Below are positions 22,850 through 34,562 of a DNA stretch of 64,000 nucleotides, one piece after another. Every line of letters starts with the position of its first letter. The stretch's first letter is position 1. The translations under genes and the position numbers were made by a program. The stretch is taken from NCBI RefSeq assembly GCF_932294415.1, contig NC_065538.1, positions 45,236,843 to 45,300,842 of the forward strand, read 5' to 3'. This DNA is from Quercus robur (taxonomy: Eukaryota > Streptophyta > Magnoliopsida > Fagales > Fagaceae). The notes under the pieces were generated by a model. The model did no database searches and had not been told where the DNA came from. It saw only the letters and a list, made by a program, of their open reading frames with translations.

Positions 22850-24475
22850 AATGTCTGAAAGATGTTCGGGGGACCATGCAGAAATTGGATCCGTAGGGTC
22901 TTCTCGGGGGTCTAGTTGGCGAGAGCGCAGACAGAAGGAATGAGAAGATAGGGAATACGACCAACGAGAAGAGATGTCCGACATAGGAGAAGGATCGTAC
23001 CAAACCCAACGGACGGTCTCTGGTGCTATGGGACGTAGGCAGAGGGAGGAACGAGATGAAGAGCATGAACGACTGCACAGGCTAGTTAGGGGTTTGGAGT
23101 TGGAGGTAAGAGGTAGGCATTGGAGAAGAGACAGGAATGACCAACAACGGGAGGTTGGAATCAGGGGAAATAGATATGGGGAGGGGTCTAATCAGTCCGG
23201 ATCTCAACTGCGGCGAAGTCGTTCACATTCCCGAGAATCCCATCGGCACCGAGACCATTCACATTCACAGGGATATCGACGAAATAGGAACTAGTCTTCC
23301 TCCCGGAAGTCGAGGCAACGCCGAGACCGCTCATATTCTCAGGAAAATCAAGTTAGAAATTTAGTCTCTCCAAAGGAAAGGCGACCTCGGAATGTTGCTA
23401 TGGATGCCCATGAGTCGCGCTTTGCGAAAAGTAGCTCGGTCCCCGTTTTCGAATGAAATTGAGTGGGTCGAAATGCCGGACTGGTTTACCCGCCCACCGT
23501 TCAATTGTTATGACGGGAAGACTGATCCGGTAGAGCACGTCAGTCATTATATTCAGATGATGTCTTTGCATACTCATAACGATGCGCTGATGTGCAAGGT
23601 ATTTCCTTCAAGTCTGGGACCAACTGCTTTGAGGTGGTTTAACGGGTTACGGAAATGATCCATATGCAGCTTTTCCGAGCTAATTCAGGAGTTCGACGTT
23701 TGGTTTGTGATGCAGCTAAGTACCTCAGCCAGTAGACGCGTTTCTCTCAATGAAAATGAGGGCGGGAGAGACCACTCCATAGTTACGCCAGTCGGTATTG
23801 GAAGCTATATAATGAGATAAGTGGGGATAACGAAAAAGTTGCAGCAAGCACTTTTAGGATGGGGTTGCCCGAGGATTCCGGGCTACGGGAGTCGTTGACC
23901 AAGAAGCCTTCCGAAGGCATGCAGCAGCTTAAGAGACGCGTCGAGGAATACAAGCAATTAGAGGATGACCAGCTGTAGAGTAAAGGTAAAGCACTAATGA
24001 TGAATCGTACCCGGCAAACTAGTTTCCCGTTCAGACCTCGGGGGGGTCTGACTATTCAAGAGCCGGCCGCACAGATGGGAGAAGTGAATGTGATGTTTAA
24101 GGAACCGATACACAGGATTTTTGACCGGATCAAACACGAGCCATTTTTTCGATGGCCGAATAAGATGGAAGGGGACCCATCCAGGAGGAATCAGAATCTG
24201 TACTGCACTTATCACCGAGATAAAGGCCATACTACCGAACAGTGCCGGGTGTTAAAGGATCACCTCGGGCAATTAGTCAAGGCCGGGCATTTAAAGGATT
24301 TCGTGTTGGACTCGGGAGATAGAATTGTAGGGCAAGATAATCAGCAAAAGGGAAACCCTCTCCCTCCCCTTGTAGGGGTGATTGAAGTAATCCATGTTGC
24401 CCCGAAAAAGCTCATTACAAGAAGAAGGAAAGGAGTGTTGACAGTAGTGCCGATAGAGGGTAACCCAGGCTAAGA
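22850..24475 (+). pseudogene. gag (broken)
   Basis: The likely start is the ATG at 22850, followed by an Arg/Glu/Ser-rich N-terminal region (22974-23390). A retrotransposon gag core follows (23460-23658) with WFTRPPFNCYDGKTDP and ALRWFNGL. The C-terminal part (23997-24473) has a variant zinc knuckle, CTYHRDKGHTTEQC, with the C-x3-H-x3-GH-x4-C spacing common in plant Tat-type Gag. Gag forms the virus-like particle and packages RNA. The frame is broken by stops soon after the start (at 22941), after 23292, after 23656, and by frame changes between 23300 and 23997. Not functional. Confidence 0.8.
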
Positions 24476-24476
24476 G

Positions 24477-27400
24477 TTGCTGGGCAAGAAGATGAAGTTT
24501 ACACGGGAACCCATCTCGTTCGACTATGACGATTTGGAGGGGACGATGCAACCACATGATGACACATTAGTGGTAACGACCCGGATAAATGGCTTCATAG
24601 TAAAAAGGGTGATGATAGACCAAGGAAGTAGGGCTGACGTAATGTATCCAAATCTGTTTAAGGGACTCGGACTAAGGAAGGAGGACCTGATGAAGCACAC
24701 TTCGCCTTTGATTGGGTTCGACGGTAAAGTAGTGATTCCTGATGGGCAAATTTCCCTCCTGTGATTTTGGGAGGGAAGGAGGTGGCAGTGACGTTTACAA
24801 TAGTAAGTTCATTTTTCCTGTATACTGCTATTCTAGGAAGACCGTGGATCCATTCAATGAGGGCTGTCCCATCTACACTACATGTAAAGATCAAGTTCCC
24901 AACCGAGCAAGGTGTCGCTGTGATAAGAAGAGACCAGCAAGCAGCCAAACAGTGTCTTACTGCCGTAGTTAATTGGAAGCAGGGGAATCAAGTCAATCAG
25001 GGAGAAAAAACCGAACAACTGTTAAGGGATGAGGAGACTGGGAGGTCCAAATAGGAGCATCTTGAACAGGAAGATGAGTCCCGGAAGAGCCCTTTATAGC
25101 AATCACAGAGGCCCCGAGAAGAAATTGGGGCTAGCTGCGCTGAGGAGTTAGTAAAGGTAAAGATATTACCGGACACTAATAAATATTTTCAGGTTGGAGC
25201 GAGCATGAATAACGTGGAAAGGATCCAAGTATTGTTGTTTCCGATTCAAAACATGGATGTTTTCACTTGGAACCCCTATGAAGTTCCCGGGGTTGATCCC
25301 GAGTTTATTGTTCACAAGCTCAATGTAGACCCCTCATATCCCCCGAAGAAGCAGAAGCCGAGAAGGTCAGCCAAAGACCATGTTGAGGCAGTAAGGCGGG
25401 AGGTAGAGAAGCTAAAAGAGGCAGGAGCAATAAAGGAGACCTTTTTCCCAGAATGGCTGGCAAATACCGTGGTCGTCTGGAAGAAGAACAGCAAGTGGAG
25501 GGTCTGTGTGGACTTCACAGACTTGAACCGAGCATGCCCAAAGGACCTATTTCCCATGCCAAAGATTGATCAATTGGTGGACGCTACTTACGGGCACCCG
25601 AGGATGAGTTTCCTGGATGCTTTTCAAGGGTACCATTAGATTGCTCTGGCCGCTGAAGACCAGGAGAAAACGGCGTTCATATCTCCCAAAGCTAATTATC
25701 ATTACATCGTAATGCCCTTTGGGCTAAAGAACGCCGGAGTGACATTCCAGTGGATGATGATGAGGATGTTTTGGGATAAAATTAGACATACGGTTGAGGT
25801 GTATATTGACGACATGGTGGCAAAGAGCAAACAAGAGGCACGGCATGTAGAGGATCTCCGGGGGGTGTTTGAGGTGTTGCGGAAGCATAGATTACGCCTT
25901 AACGCAAAGAAATGTGCCTTTGGAGTGAGGGCTGGCAAATTTTTGGGGTACTTAATCACCAGCTGAGGGATAGAGGTTAATCTTGACCAGATAGAGGCCG
26001 TGAAGCGTCTTAGGTCGCCGAACAATCCGAAAGAAGTACAGGTGTTGACAGGGATGCTGGTCGCTCTTAATTAGTTCATCTCAAAATTTTCAGATCGATG
26101 CCGTCCATTTTATCAACTTTTAAAGAAGTGGAAGGGATTTTGGTGGGATGATGAATGTGAAAAAGCTTTCCAAGACCTCAAGAAGTACTTAATGTGAGCG
26201 CCGATGTTGACTGCACCAGATCCCGGAAAGGAGCTGTTTATGTACCTCTCGGTATCCGACCATGCCGTAAGTGCCGTGCTTTTGAGAAATCGGGGAATAC
26301 AACAACCCGTGTATTATATTAGCAAGACCCTAGTCGACGCCGAGACCAGGTATTTGCCTTTAGAGAAATTGGTGATAGCCCTAGTGCATGCTACCAGGAA
26401 ATTGCCTCAGTACTTTCAGACTCATACCATATATGTGTTGACCGAATACCCCCTACAGTTATTATTGAAAAGATCTTATTTCACGAGGCAAATAGCTAAA
26501 TGGGGAACACGGCTCGAGGCATTTGATGTAAGGTATAAGCCGAGAAGTTCAGTAAAGGGGCAGGTATTAGCCGATTTTGTGGTGGAATTCTCTCCTAAAG
26601 GGGAAATGGTTTGTCAATTGGAACATCGCCCATGGAAGGTGCATGTGGACGGGGCTTCCAATGCCAACGGGTCCAGAGCCAGGATAGTCATAATTACCTC
26701 GGAAGGTATTCTCTTAGAACATTCATTTAGATTGGGGTTTAACGCCTCTAACAACGAGGCGGAGTATGAAGCTTTGCTTGCTGGATTGAGGGCAGTCTCA
26801 AGGTTAGAAGCCCGGGATGTAGAGGTTTATTCGGATTCACGGCTCATAGTCAACCAGGTGCAGGGGAGTTTTGAGGCTCGAGATCCCCGGATGAAAGCGT
26901 ACTTAGAATTGGTGAAGTAGGCCATAGGTAACTTTTGCACGGTGAAGGTAATTCAAGTGGCCCGAGCACAAAACAGACATGTCGACTCTCTCGCCACCCT
27001 GGCATCTTCAATTGCCAAGGATATTCCTCGACTAATCAGAGTGGAACTCGTCCCCGAGCCAAGCATTAAGGTGGCAGAAGGTGAAGGGGTTGCGAGGATC
27101 GAAGTCACAACAGTCGCAACACTTGGACTGAGCTGGATGGATCCAATCATTGATTTCTTAGCTGACGACCGAATCCCGGACGACGAGAAGGAAGCCAACA
27201 AGGTCCGTAGGGTAGCTACCCGATATTGGTTGTCTAGAGACTGGAAGCTCTATCATAGGTCATTCAGGGGACCGTATCTTTTGTGCTTACACCCAGAGAA
27301 AGTAGGCCAACTCCTGGTCGAACTGCATGAAGGGGTATGCAGCAGTCATGTAGAGGGGGCGGTCGTTGGCACACCGAGCAATGACTCAGGGATTCTGGTG

Positions 27401-28373
27401 GCCCCAAATGCAGAAGGATGCCGCGGAATATGTTTGAAAGTGTGAGCGATGTCAGAAGCATGCCCCTCTGATACACTAGCCTGTCGGACATTTGAACCCG
27501 ATTAGTAGTCCTTGGCCCTTCGCGCAATGGGGGCTAGACATACTCGGACCTTTTCCTTGAGCAACGAGCAATCGAAGATTTGTTTTGGTAGCCGTTGATT
27601 ACTTCACCGAATGGGCAGAGGCAGAGGCTCTGGCCAATATCCGGGACGTAGATGTGAAGAAATTTATATGGAAGAATATAATCACCAAGTTCGGGGTTCC
27701 AGACTCCCTTATATCGGATAACAGGCTGCAGTTTGACAGCCGAGCTTTCCGCGAATTTTGCAACAACCTCAGTATCAGGAACAGGTATTCTACTCCAGTG
27801 TATCCCCAGGGCAACGGCCAGGCTAAGGCCGTGAACAAGGTAATCGTGAACGGCCTGAAGAGAAGGTTGGAAGGAGTGAAGGGCAACTGGGCCGAGGAAC
27901 TACCAAATGTTTTGTGGGCATACCGAACAACTCCTCGGAGGTCCATAGGTGAGACCCCATTCTCTCTCACGTACGGGGCTGAAGCCGTGATACCAGCCGA
28001 GGTCAATTTATGTAGTGTGCGAGTCTCAGGATTCAATGCGTCCCAAAATGACGGTTAGCTGATGCAGTGCTTAGATTTACTTGAAGAATATTGAGACGAA
28101 GCGACTATAAGACTAGCGGAGTATCAACAAAAACTTGCCCGGCGTTACAACCGAGATGTAAGGGCGAGAGAATTCAACGTTGGAAACCTGATACTAAGGA
28201 GAGCAGTAGGAATCATGCGTGATACAAACGCCGGGAAGCTAGCCCAAACTAGGGAAGGACCGTACAGAATTATAGCCATTGTAGGTGTAAGGGCATATTA
28301 TCTGGAAGACATGAACGAAATATTGTTGCCCCGACCTTGGAATGCTTATAATCTTAAGAAGTTTTATCATTGA
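24477..28373 (+). pseudogene. pol: protease, reverse transcriptase, two RNase H domains, integrase (broken)
   Basis: Domain order is typical of Tat. Protease: 24585-24770 with MIDQGSRADVMYP, a DQG active-site variant of the lineage. Reverse transcriptase: about 25330-25990 with VCVDFTDLNRACPKD and YIDD at 25803-25814. RNase H: 26204-26600. A second RNase H: 26636-26920, acidic residues in VHVDGAS, NNEAEYEAL and VYSDSR. Integrase: zinc-binding part 27264-27480, core 27585-28060, with Asp codons at 27597 and 27717. The third catalytic position (27825-27827), at the exact DD35E spacing, is AAG (Lys), not Glu. A C-terminal part runs to the TGA at 28371. Stops at about 25052, 25097, 25637, 25964, 26072, 26195, 26918 and 27446 are all TAG or TGA. 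A frameshift lies near 24760 and another near 27350. Confidence 0.9.
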
Positions 28374-28520
28374 CCGTCCATGCACGGAAAAATGTTAGTT
28401 GTACTAACTCATATGACAACAATGCAACTAGTTCGTACCAACCCAGCCAATTCTTTTTATTCATTATGTCAAGTTGATAGACATGGAGGAAGCTAAGGAA
28501 ATTCAAGCAGTTAAAAAATT

Positions 28521-29150
28521 TTCTAAGGACAGAAGCCTACTTCTTGGTTCGATCCCTATCACCAAGCAGGTGGAAACCTTACTCAAAATTGTCTAAGGAC
28601 AGAAGTCTGCTTCTCGGTTCAATCCCTATCACCGAGTAGGTGGAAACCTTACTCAAAACTGTCTAAGGACAAAAGCCTGCTTCTCGGTTCGATCTCTATC
28701 ACCGAGCAGGTGGAAACCTTACTCAAAATTTTCTAAGGACAGAAGCCTGCTTCTCGGTTCAATCCTTATCACCGAGCAGGTGGAAACCTTACTCAAAATT
28801 GTCTATGGACAGAAGCCTGCTTCTCAGTTCGATCCCTATCACCGGGCAAGTGGAAACCTTACTCAAAATTTTCTAAGGACAGAAGCTTGCTTCTCAGTTC
28901 GATCCCTATCACTGAGTAAGTGGAAACCTTACGTAAAATTGTCTAAGGACAGAAGCCTGCTTCTCGGTTCAATCCCTATCACCAAGAAGGTAGAAACCTT
29001 ACTCAAAATTTTCTAAGAACAGAAGTCTGCTTCTCGGTTCGATCCCTATCACCGAGCAGGTGGAAACCTTACTCAGAATTTCCAAAGAGCATAATCCGAC
29101 TTCTCAGTTTGATCCCTATCGCCGAACGAAGGAAAACCTTATTCAAAACT
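28521..29150 (+). repeat. Nine-copy 70-bp tandem array inside the Tat element
   Basis: Units start at 28521, 28591, 28661, 28731, 28801, 28871, 28941, 29011 and 29081, each exactly 70 bases, with a partial tenth at 29151. Each reads (T/G)TCTAAGGACAGAAGCC, then TGCTTCTCGGTTC, then GGTGGAAACCTTACTC. Unit length never changes although bases differ, so the copies arose by whole-unit duplication. Tandem arrays in this 3' untranslated part are known in Tat/Ogre elements and can seed free satellites. 29160-29595 holds no further feature. Confidence 0.95.
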
Positions 29151-29595
29151 CTCTAAGGGCAGAAGTATTACAAAAATGTGTTATATTCCAAGTCGGAAAC
29201 ACGCCCTGTGCATTAGTGAATCATGCATGCTTGGAAACTTGGAGGCATGCACAAGAAGGTTAAAATATATATGCATAATCACAAAAACAATTAAGGTAAT
29301 TAATCGGCAAATAAACTTAAATCAAAACTTAGCATGAGAAATCAATTACTGCATCACCAAAACCCAATGACATTAAGTTCAAAATCCAGAAATTAAGTAT
29401 CTGTTTAGTAAAAAAACCAGAGAATAACCGTTTAGTCGCCACAGCCCGACGACATGGGCAAACCAACTTAAAATAAAAAGCTGTTAAATGAAAGCAAATA
29501 AAGGTAAAGTAGAACAGGTCCGGCAGTCAGGAGGAAAAATCCATAGGTTGCGTCTCAGAGGTCATCTCGGCTGAATGGTGCTCGGGTACATGAGG

Positions 29596-31871
29596 CTAGA
29601 GATGAACATCTTCACCGTGAGGGCCGTCAGTAGAAGGGTTGCTGGTTGCTTCTGTCCCGATCATCTCCACGTGGGCGTCAATCTGCTCCACTAGCTCCCT
29701 CAAGCTATCCGTCTCCTCCTCATCATTTGGACCGGCTGGGTTCTGAGCAGCTGGGGCAGAATCTGGAATGGGGATCTGGCCAGGGTCCCTAAGAGGGGAG
29801 TCCTCGGGCACCCCTAAGGCCTGTAGAGCAGCCATCCAGCCCTCTCGGAAAGACAGTTGCCGAGCTTGCAGCACTACTAGCTCCACGCCCTTCTCCGCGT
29901 CAGCGAACCCCTCGTCATACCATTTGTTCTCACAAGCTTCAAGGGCCGCCTGCAAATCAGCAACTTCTTCGGACAGGGTAGAGTTCAGGCTTGCTGCTTC
30001 GGCCAATTTCACTTCCGTTTCATTCTGCTGCGTCACTAGCTCCGTCGATCTTTTCTCTGTCGAGGCCCGGGATTTCTCCGCAGCAGCGGCCCTCTTCTCG
30101 GTTGATTTAGCAGTTTTTGTTTTCTCCTTAGCCGTTTTTACGGCCTCTTCCCTACCAGCTTTCTCCCGATCAACCTCCTCGGTAAGGTCCTTCACCCTCT
30201 CGTTTAGGATATGGGCTAGTTGAGCGGCCTGTTAAAGACAACATTATTCACGCACGAGAACTCGAAGGAACAACGAATATGAAAAAAATAAGAATATGCA
30301 CAAAAGAAAAAATAAGAATGCGAAGGAAGAGAACTTACCGCGATAGTGTGCCATTGGAGTCTTCTCCCTATGGACTCATCGGTCCCATCAGCAAACGCAC
30401 TCACGTCCTCAGGTAAAAGGAGATCGTGGACCAAGTTTTGAGCAACACGGCCCCCTTCACCTTTCTCCCATGCTTGGACGCTTGCACTAGCCGAGAGGGG
30501 CGTGCCATCTATTTCAAACGTAGGTTGCCACAACTGCGTCGGTTTGGAGGATGAGGCCACATTTGTTCCAACCTGGGCCGGGGGTTCCCGAATAGTGATG
30601 CCCTGAGACGGTTGGTGGGAAATTTGAACTTGACCCTCTCCCGGGCCGGTGGAGGATAGGTCGGCAACCTTTTGTCTCTTACGTTGCTGCCTGGAAGGAG
30701 GAGGAGGTGGAGGATGAGCGGAAGGAGTCGGGACACGCCCTTGAGGTGGTTGCTACTGCTGAATGGCCTGACTTGCCCTAGGAATAAAACAGCTAACGGT
30801 CAGGGTCCTTCTGGTCACCATGTCTTCGAGAATAGAGTGTGTCCTAGAAGAGTCACTAGATTCTGCGGCTTCTTGTGCGGCTACTTGAACTGGATTCTCG
30901 GGTTCTGTTGGTACAACTTCACGTTGAACGGCCTCGTGAGCACGTTCCCGAAGATATCTGGATGCTGTTTCGGCTGATGCGTACCTTATAGGCTCAAATT
31001 CATCCAAACAGGTGTACCGCGGGCCGAGGTCTCGAGCTTCGCCTACAGTGAAGTTGGGAGGAAGGAAGTTCGTGTACTAAACATCTATGTAAGAAAGGAG
31101 TGGACTATCAACAATAAGGGCTTGGCTGAAAAGTTGCCAAGTGGAATACACCGAATCCACGCCGAGAATAAGGTGAGACGCACGAAGTTGCCCGTCCCGA
31201 TACACAAAAATTTCGGACCTTAGCACAAAATTCAGGTCCCGAACATGAATCATTCTGATGTCCTGGGTGAACACTGAACCGTCTGTAGCAAAAGAGGACG
31301 AGTCAGAGTTAGAGTAAATAAAATAGTTACAAATGGAAGGGATATGAAAAATTAAAGGTTAGAATGAACCAACTTCGCACCATGACAAAGGGGGAGGCAT
31401 GTCACGGGCAAACCGATTGCCGCGCACCCGGATATATTCCCCGGCGGAATTCCTATTAGAGTCCGGCAAACATGAAATCAACCGTACCCTTGTATCTCTA
31501 GTCTTTAAGTAGTAATTTGATTTCTTCTTTCCACAAAGGCTGTACATGTGGTTTATGTCGTGGTGGTCTAGTTGCAAACCAAACGTTTGGTTTAGCCTAC
31601 CCACACAACTCACTACCCAGTAAAAGTTGGGGGGAAGTTGGTCGGGACTCAATCCATAGTATCTAAAGGTGTTAAGTAAAAGCGGGTCTATGGGAAACCT
31701 AACCCCGCCCTCAAGGACTGACATCAATGGGAAAAAGGTCGTGCCTGCCCATCTGTGGAGGGCGATCTCACTTTCATGGCAATACGCCATCTCCACATCA
31801 TCAGGGACGCTAAACCTTTGCCTAAAAGCGGCTAAGGGTGCTCCGGCATCCAAAAGATAGGCAAAACCCAT
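29596..31871 (-). pseudogene. Spliced antisense gene of the Tat element (gypsy-type transposon domain plus coiled coil)
   Basis: Three exons on the minus strand join in one frame of 693 codons: exon 1 31871-31370, exon 2 31282-30339, exon 3 30228-29596. Splice sites are good: donor G/GTTCAT with acceptor TTTGCTACAG, and donor GCG/GTAAGTTC with acceptor TTTAACAG. Exon 1 has GVRFPIDPLLLNTFRYYGLS, like PF04195 proteins. Exon 2 encodes a Pro/Gln-rich linker. Exon 3 encodes a Lys/Glu/Ala-rich coiled coil (about 30195-29900) and an acidic tail. A leader intron may occupy 31941-31879 (GTAAGT to CTAG). Only two in-frame stops occur, both TAG (31079-31077 and 30755-30753), each one C-to-T change from CAG. 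The function of this family is unknown; splicing and a coiled coil suggest a nuclear or structural protein, but that is inference. Confidence 0.8.
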
Positions 31872-32057
31872 CCTAAGCCTAGAAATTAGAAAGAGCTATG
31901 GGGAGGGAAATAAAAGCAAAGGAAAGGGGAAGAAGACTTACTTCTAGCTCTAAGGGAGAGGAGGATTCTGGGTTAGTGGACTAGAACGCAGGTGAATGCT
32001 TGGCAGAGAGAAATTTCGGAAGAACAGAGAATGAAAAGTAAGAAAATGGATTATGGA

Positions 32058-32072
32058 GAACTATTTATAAGA
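32058..32072 (-). promoter_or_regulatory. TATA box of the spliced antisense gene
   Basis: TTATAAATAG on the minus strand (32070-32061) lies about 190 bases upstream of the ATG at 31871 and about 115 upstream of the possible leader intron. It is a good plant TATA box with a leader of suitable length. It lies outside the LTR, so the antisense gene would not depend on the LTR promoter. Confidence 0.55.
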
Positions 32073-32366
32073 GCTAAAGAAAAGCATCGGTTAATGAGCA
32101 ATAATTAACATTAATTAGCAATGATGAAGTAAAAGGGAGTGACCTTAGAAATACTCAGAGCAATCAACACGCGCGCCTCGGTTTGCGAACCGCTAGGTAA
32201 TAGTGACGGCAGAATCAGAAGGTCTAAAGCAACGCGCCTTTTGAGAAGTGCATTTATGGACCGTTGTAAGCACCCAAAACGCCCCCGTTGGATTTCTCGG
32301 GCAAATCGCTGCCTCTTTGACTCCTTGATTCGTCCCCGGGAGCCGAGGACAAATCAAGTGGGCTAT

Positions 32367-32992
32367 TGTACGGCACCTAACGTCTAAGTTCATTTGGACC
32401 TTGGGCCATGAATTAATGATATGGGCCGGGGGTCCAACCTTCTCACCGACAAAAGCCTCGGCCCAAGCCCACAATAACTACTAGTCTAAGCTGGGTGTTG
32501 TCTGGGTACTTGGAAAGCGGACTGCGGGCGCCCCACTCGTATGCTGCCCGAGAAACCATTTCCGGGCTCTATACACATGCTCGGTTACATCGCCATTTGA
32601 GTGCTCGGCAGAACCCTCAGGAAACTCCGCTGCTGAACATATTTGCTGCAATGGGAACCATTCCCAAAGCCACTCGTACCTAAAAATCCACTTAAGTTTA
32701 TCGACATTGGACCTCTCTTTGCACTAAGGAAGAAGATAATGATGATCACCCCATTAACAAGGGCTATAAATAGGAGAAACGAATGAATGGTAAGGGGATG
32801 CAATTTTGGGGAGAGAAAGGAGAGAGAAAGAGAGGGTTTGAGAAGAACAAAACATTGAGAAAGAGAGAAAAGTGATCTTATTGGGTCCCTAAGCCTAGAA
32901 CAACCCAAGATAGGATACCCAGACCCACCAGACAAATATATTGTGAGCCCAAATAGCGGTTTGGCCCAGCAAGCCCATCTTTGGAGCGTACA
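32367..32992 (+). repeat. 3' LTR
   Basis: Begins TGTACGG and ends GCGTACA, so the ends form a short inverted repeat. The sequence just before it (AAGTGGGCTAT) is the likely polypurine-tract region; the non-autonomous element at 52768-58211 has GAGGGGCTAT in the same place. It is about 11 bases longer than the 5' LTR because of an extra GAGAGAAAGGA-type repeat near 32811-32830. Confidence 0.92.
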
Positions 32993-33013
32993 CACACTAA
33001 TATCTCAACTACT

Positions 33014-33173
33014 GGAAAATTATTGTGTACTCCCCATAATACCATAAATGCGTACTCTCTTCTTTCACATGAATCGTGAATCCCATTAATTAAATTCATG
33101 GTGGGACCTATCATTCGTGTAAGAAAAGGGACTACGCATTTATGGTACTTCGGAAGTACCTAATAATTTTTTC
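33014..33173. mobile_element. Foldback MITE, copy 1
   Basis: The left part GAAAATTATTGTGTACTCC and ATAAATGCGTACTC is repeated inverted at the right (GTACGCATTTATGG-like, then CCTAATAATTTTTTC). A second member lies at 38409-38564 with the same arm words. About 160 bases. No coding capacity; superfamily not clear. Confidence 0.6.
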
Positions 33174-34100
33174 TCAACAACCCATACTTTATAGTCTTTC
33201 TAGCATTCTACATCTTTTGTTACATAATTTTTCACAACTGTTATATAGGGTAGATTATAATTAGTTATACCACTTTATATAAATTAGCCTCATCACACGC
33301 GCTTCGCGCATGCGATGAGGCTTTTTTTTTTTTTTTGGATTTAGTATCATAATTTTTCTTTCATCACAATTTGAAAAAATAGATAGGATTTTTTTTTTCT
33401 CGAATAGAATAGGATTCCTTTTCCCATTAGAAGCTTTTGTGTGATTATCCAAATCCAATTGATAATATAATAGTTATCAAAAAAAAAGATTGATAATGTA
33501 ATAAAAAAATAAAAAACAAAATGATAATGTAATAGTTTAAAAAAGAAACGTGGGATAGTTTAGTCTAACAATTTTTATTTTTATTTTTTTTTAACATGGT
33601 ATAATTTTTCCTTATTTTATGGGAGGGCTAGTTATTTTCTTTCAAACGTGGATAGTGGGAAGGTTTTTTTTTTTTTTTTATCTATTTACGATATTAACCA
33701 TATTTCTTATTTTTAGAAATAAAGATAAATTAATTAAATTAAGGGTAATTTTGAAAATAAAAAAAGGCAATAATTAGCTTTTTGAATTCTATTAATATAT
33801 AGAAATTAATCACTCAAATTTTGTTCCATCATAAATGTAAAATTGTACTGGTAATAGATTTTTTTTTTTTTTTTCCACCGCATATATTCTTTAAAGGCAT
33901 TTCTAATTTCCCTTTCAAAAAAAAAAAAAAAAAGTCTTTTCTAATTTCAACGCTTGAGGTCTTGACTGGAGACTAGCCAGTTTCACGCGGGGCACCCAAA
34001 TCACCAAAACCAAGAAAAAGAAAAAGAAGTAGAAGAAGAAGAAGAAGAAGAAATTGTCTTGTTTAGTGGGAAGAGGATAGTAAAATTTATTATCCAAAAC
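33174..34100. other. AT-rich stretch with a dispersed repeat (about 33285-33805)
   Basis: No gene seen. The part 33285-33805 shares blocks with 35472-36405, notably GATAAATTAATTAAATTA and AAAAAAAGGCAATAA near the right end and AATATATAGA at the end. It may be a non-autonomous transposon family of unknown class. A (GAA)n run lies at 34025-34052. Confidence 0.45.
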
Positions 34101-34169
34101 AAATTTGGTACATTAATACATTTCAACACTCAAAATCCATCCATCCACTTACAAATTCATTCAATAAAA

Positions 34170-34547
34170 TCAATCATTAACAGGCGTAAACGAAGTAAGG
34201 TTCCTAAAATGCTCCCAAGTCTTCTCCCACACAACAGCTTGGTAGTTTTTGGTGAGGCCACCATCCTTAGTCGCCACGATGAGCCGATAATTGGTTCCAG
34301 CCACCACCTGGGTCTCGCCTTTCACCACGCTCAAGAACGTCAACTGAGACTTGGACTCCTTATTGTACTCCTCCACCGCGAACTCTCCGATCTCCGTCAC
34401 ATGCGGCTCTGTTACGTTCTTTATCGGCTGCCACCCACCCACGAGAACCCCACCACCACCGCCACTTTTGCCACCCAGGGCTGTGGCAGCGTAAATCGGA
34501 AGGATGAGAAGGGTAAGGAAGTAAAAGCACTGGATCTCGATCTTCAT
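34170..34547 (-). CDS. Phytocystatin (cysteine proteinase inhibitor)
   Basis: A single-exon gene of 125 residues. Residues 1-24 form a hydrophobic signal peptide (FYFLTLLILPIYAATALG), so the product is secreted. The mature part has all inhibitor elements: the N-terminal GG pair (37-38), the plant helix motif EFAVEEYN (55-62), the central QVVAG loop (80-84) and the second-loop Trp in VVW (107). Cystatins block papain-type proteases by inserting the N-terminal Gly, the QxVxG loop and the Trp loop into the active-site cleft; in plants they act in defence and in control of endogenous proteases. Length fits small phytocystatins (type 5-like). A glycine run (29-33) precedes the GG. Nothing is broken, so it is likely functional. 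Confidence 0.93.
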   Translation of the reverse strand: MKIEIQCFYFLTLLILPIYAATALGGKSGGGGGVLVGGWQPIKNVTEPHVTEIGEFAVEEYNKESKSQLTFLSVVKGETQVVAGTNYRLIVATKDGGLTKNYQAVVWEKTWEHFRNLTSFTPVND

Positions 34548-34562
34548 TGTAAGTCGGTTTGG

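Larger units (their letters stand above)
22172..32992 (+). mobile_element. Complete Ty3/gypsy Tat-lineage LTR retrotransposon (decayed)
   Basis: The element is 10,821 bases long with LTRs of 615 and 626 bases and a perfect 5-base target duplication CACAC (22167-22171 and 32993-32997). Order: 5' LTR, primer-binding site, gag, protease, reverse transcriptase, RNase H, second RNase H, integrase, a 70-bp tandem array, an antisense gene, 3' LTR. The second (archaeal-type) RNase H after the first, and the antisense ORF, place it in the Tat lineage of Ty3/gypsy. By eye the LTRs differ at about 40 sites, mostly transitions, plus an ~11-base indel, so insertion is not recent. Reading frames carry many TAG and TGA stops and some frameshifts; this copy is not autonomous. 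Confidence 0.92.

Noticed and set aside
28521..29150. Possible CRISPR-like array (70-bp repeats), also 56389-57360
   Set aside because: There are no unique spacers between the repeats; units follow each other directly and lie inside plant LTR elements.
29768..30223. 151-codon plus-strand frame
   Set aside because: It is the mirror of the coiled-coil exon of the antisense gene, whose splice sites and frame support the minus strand.
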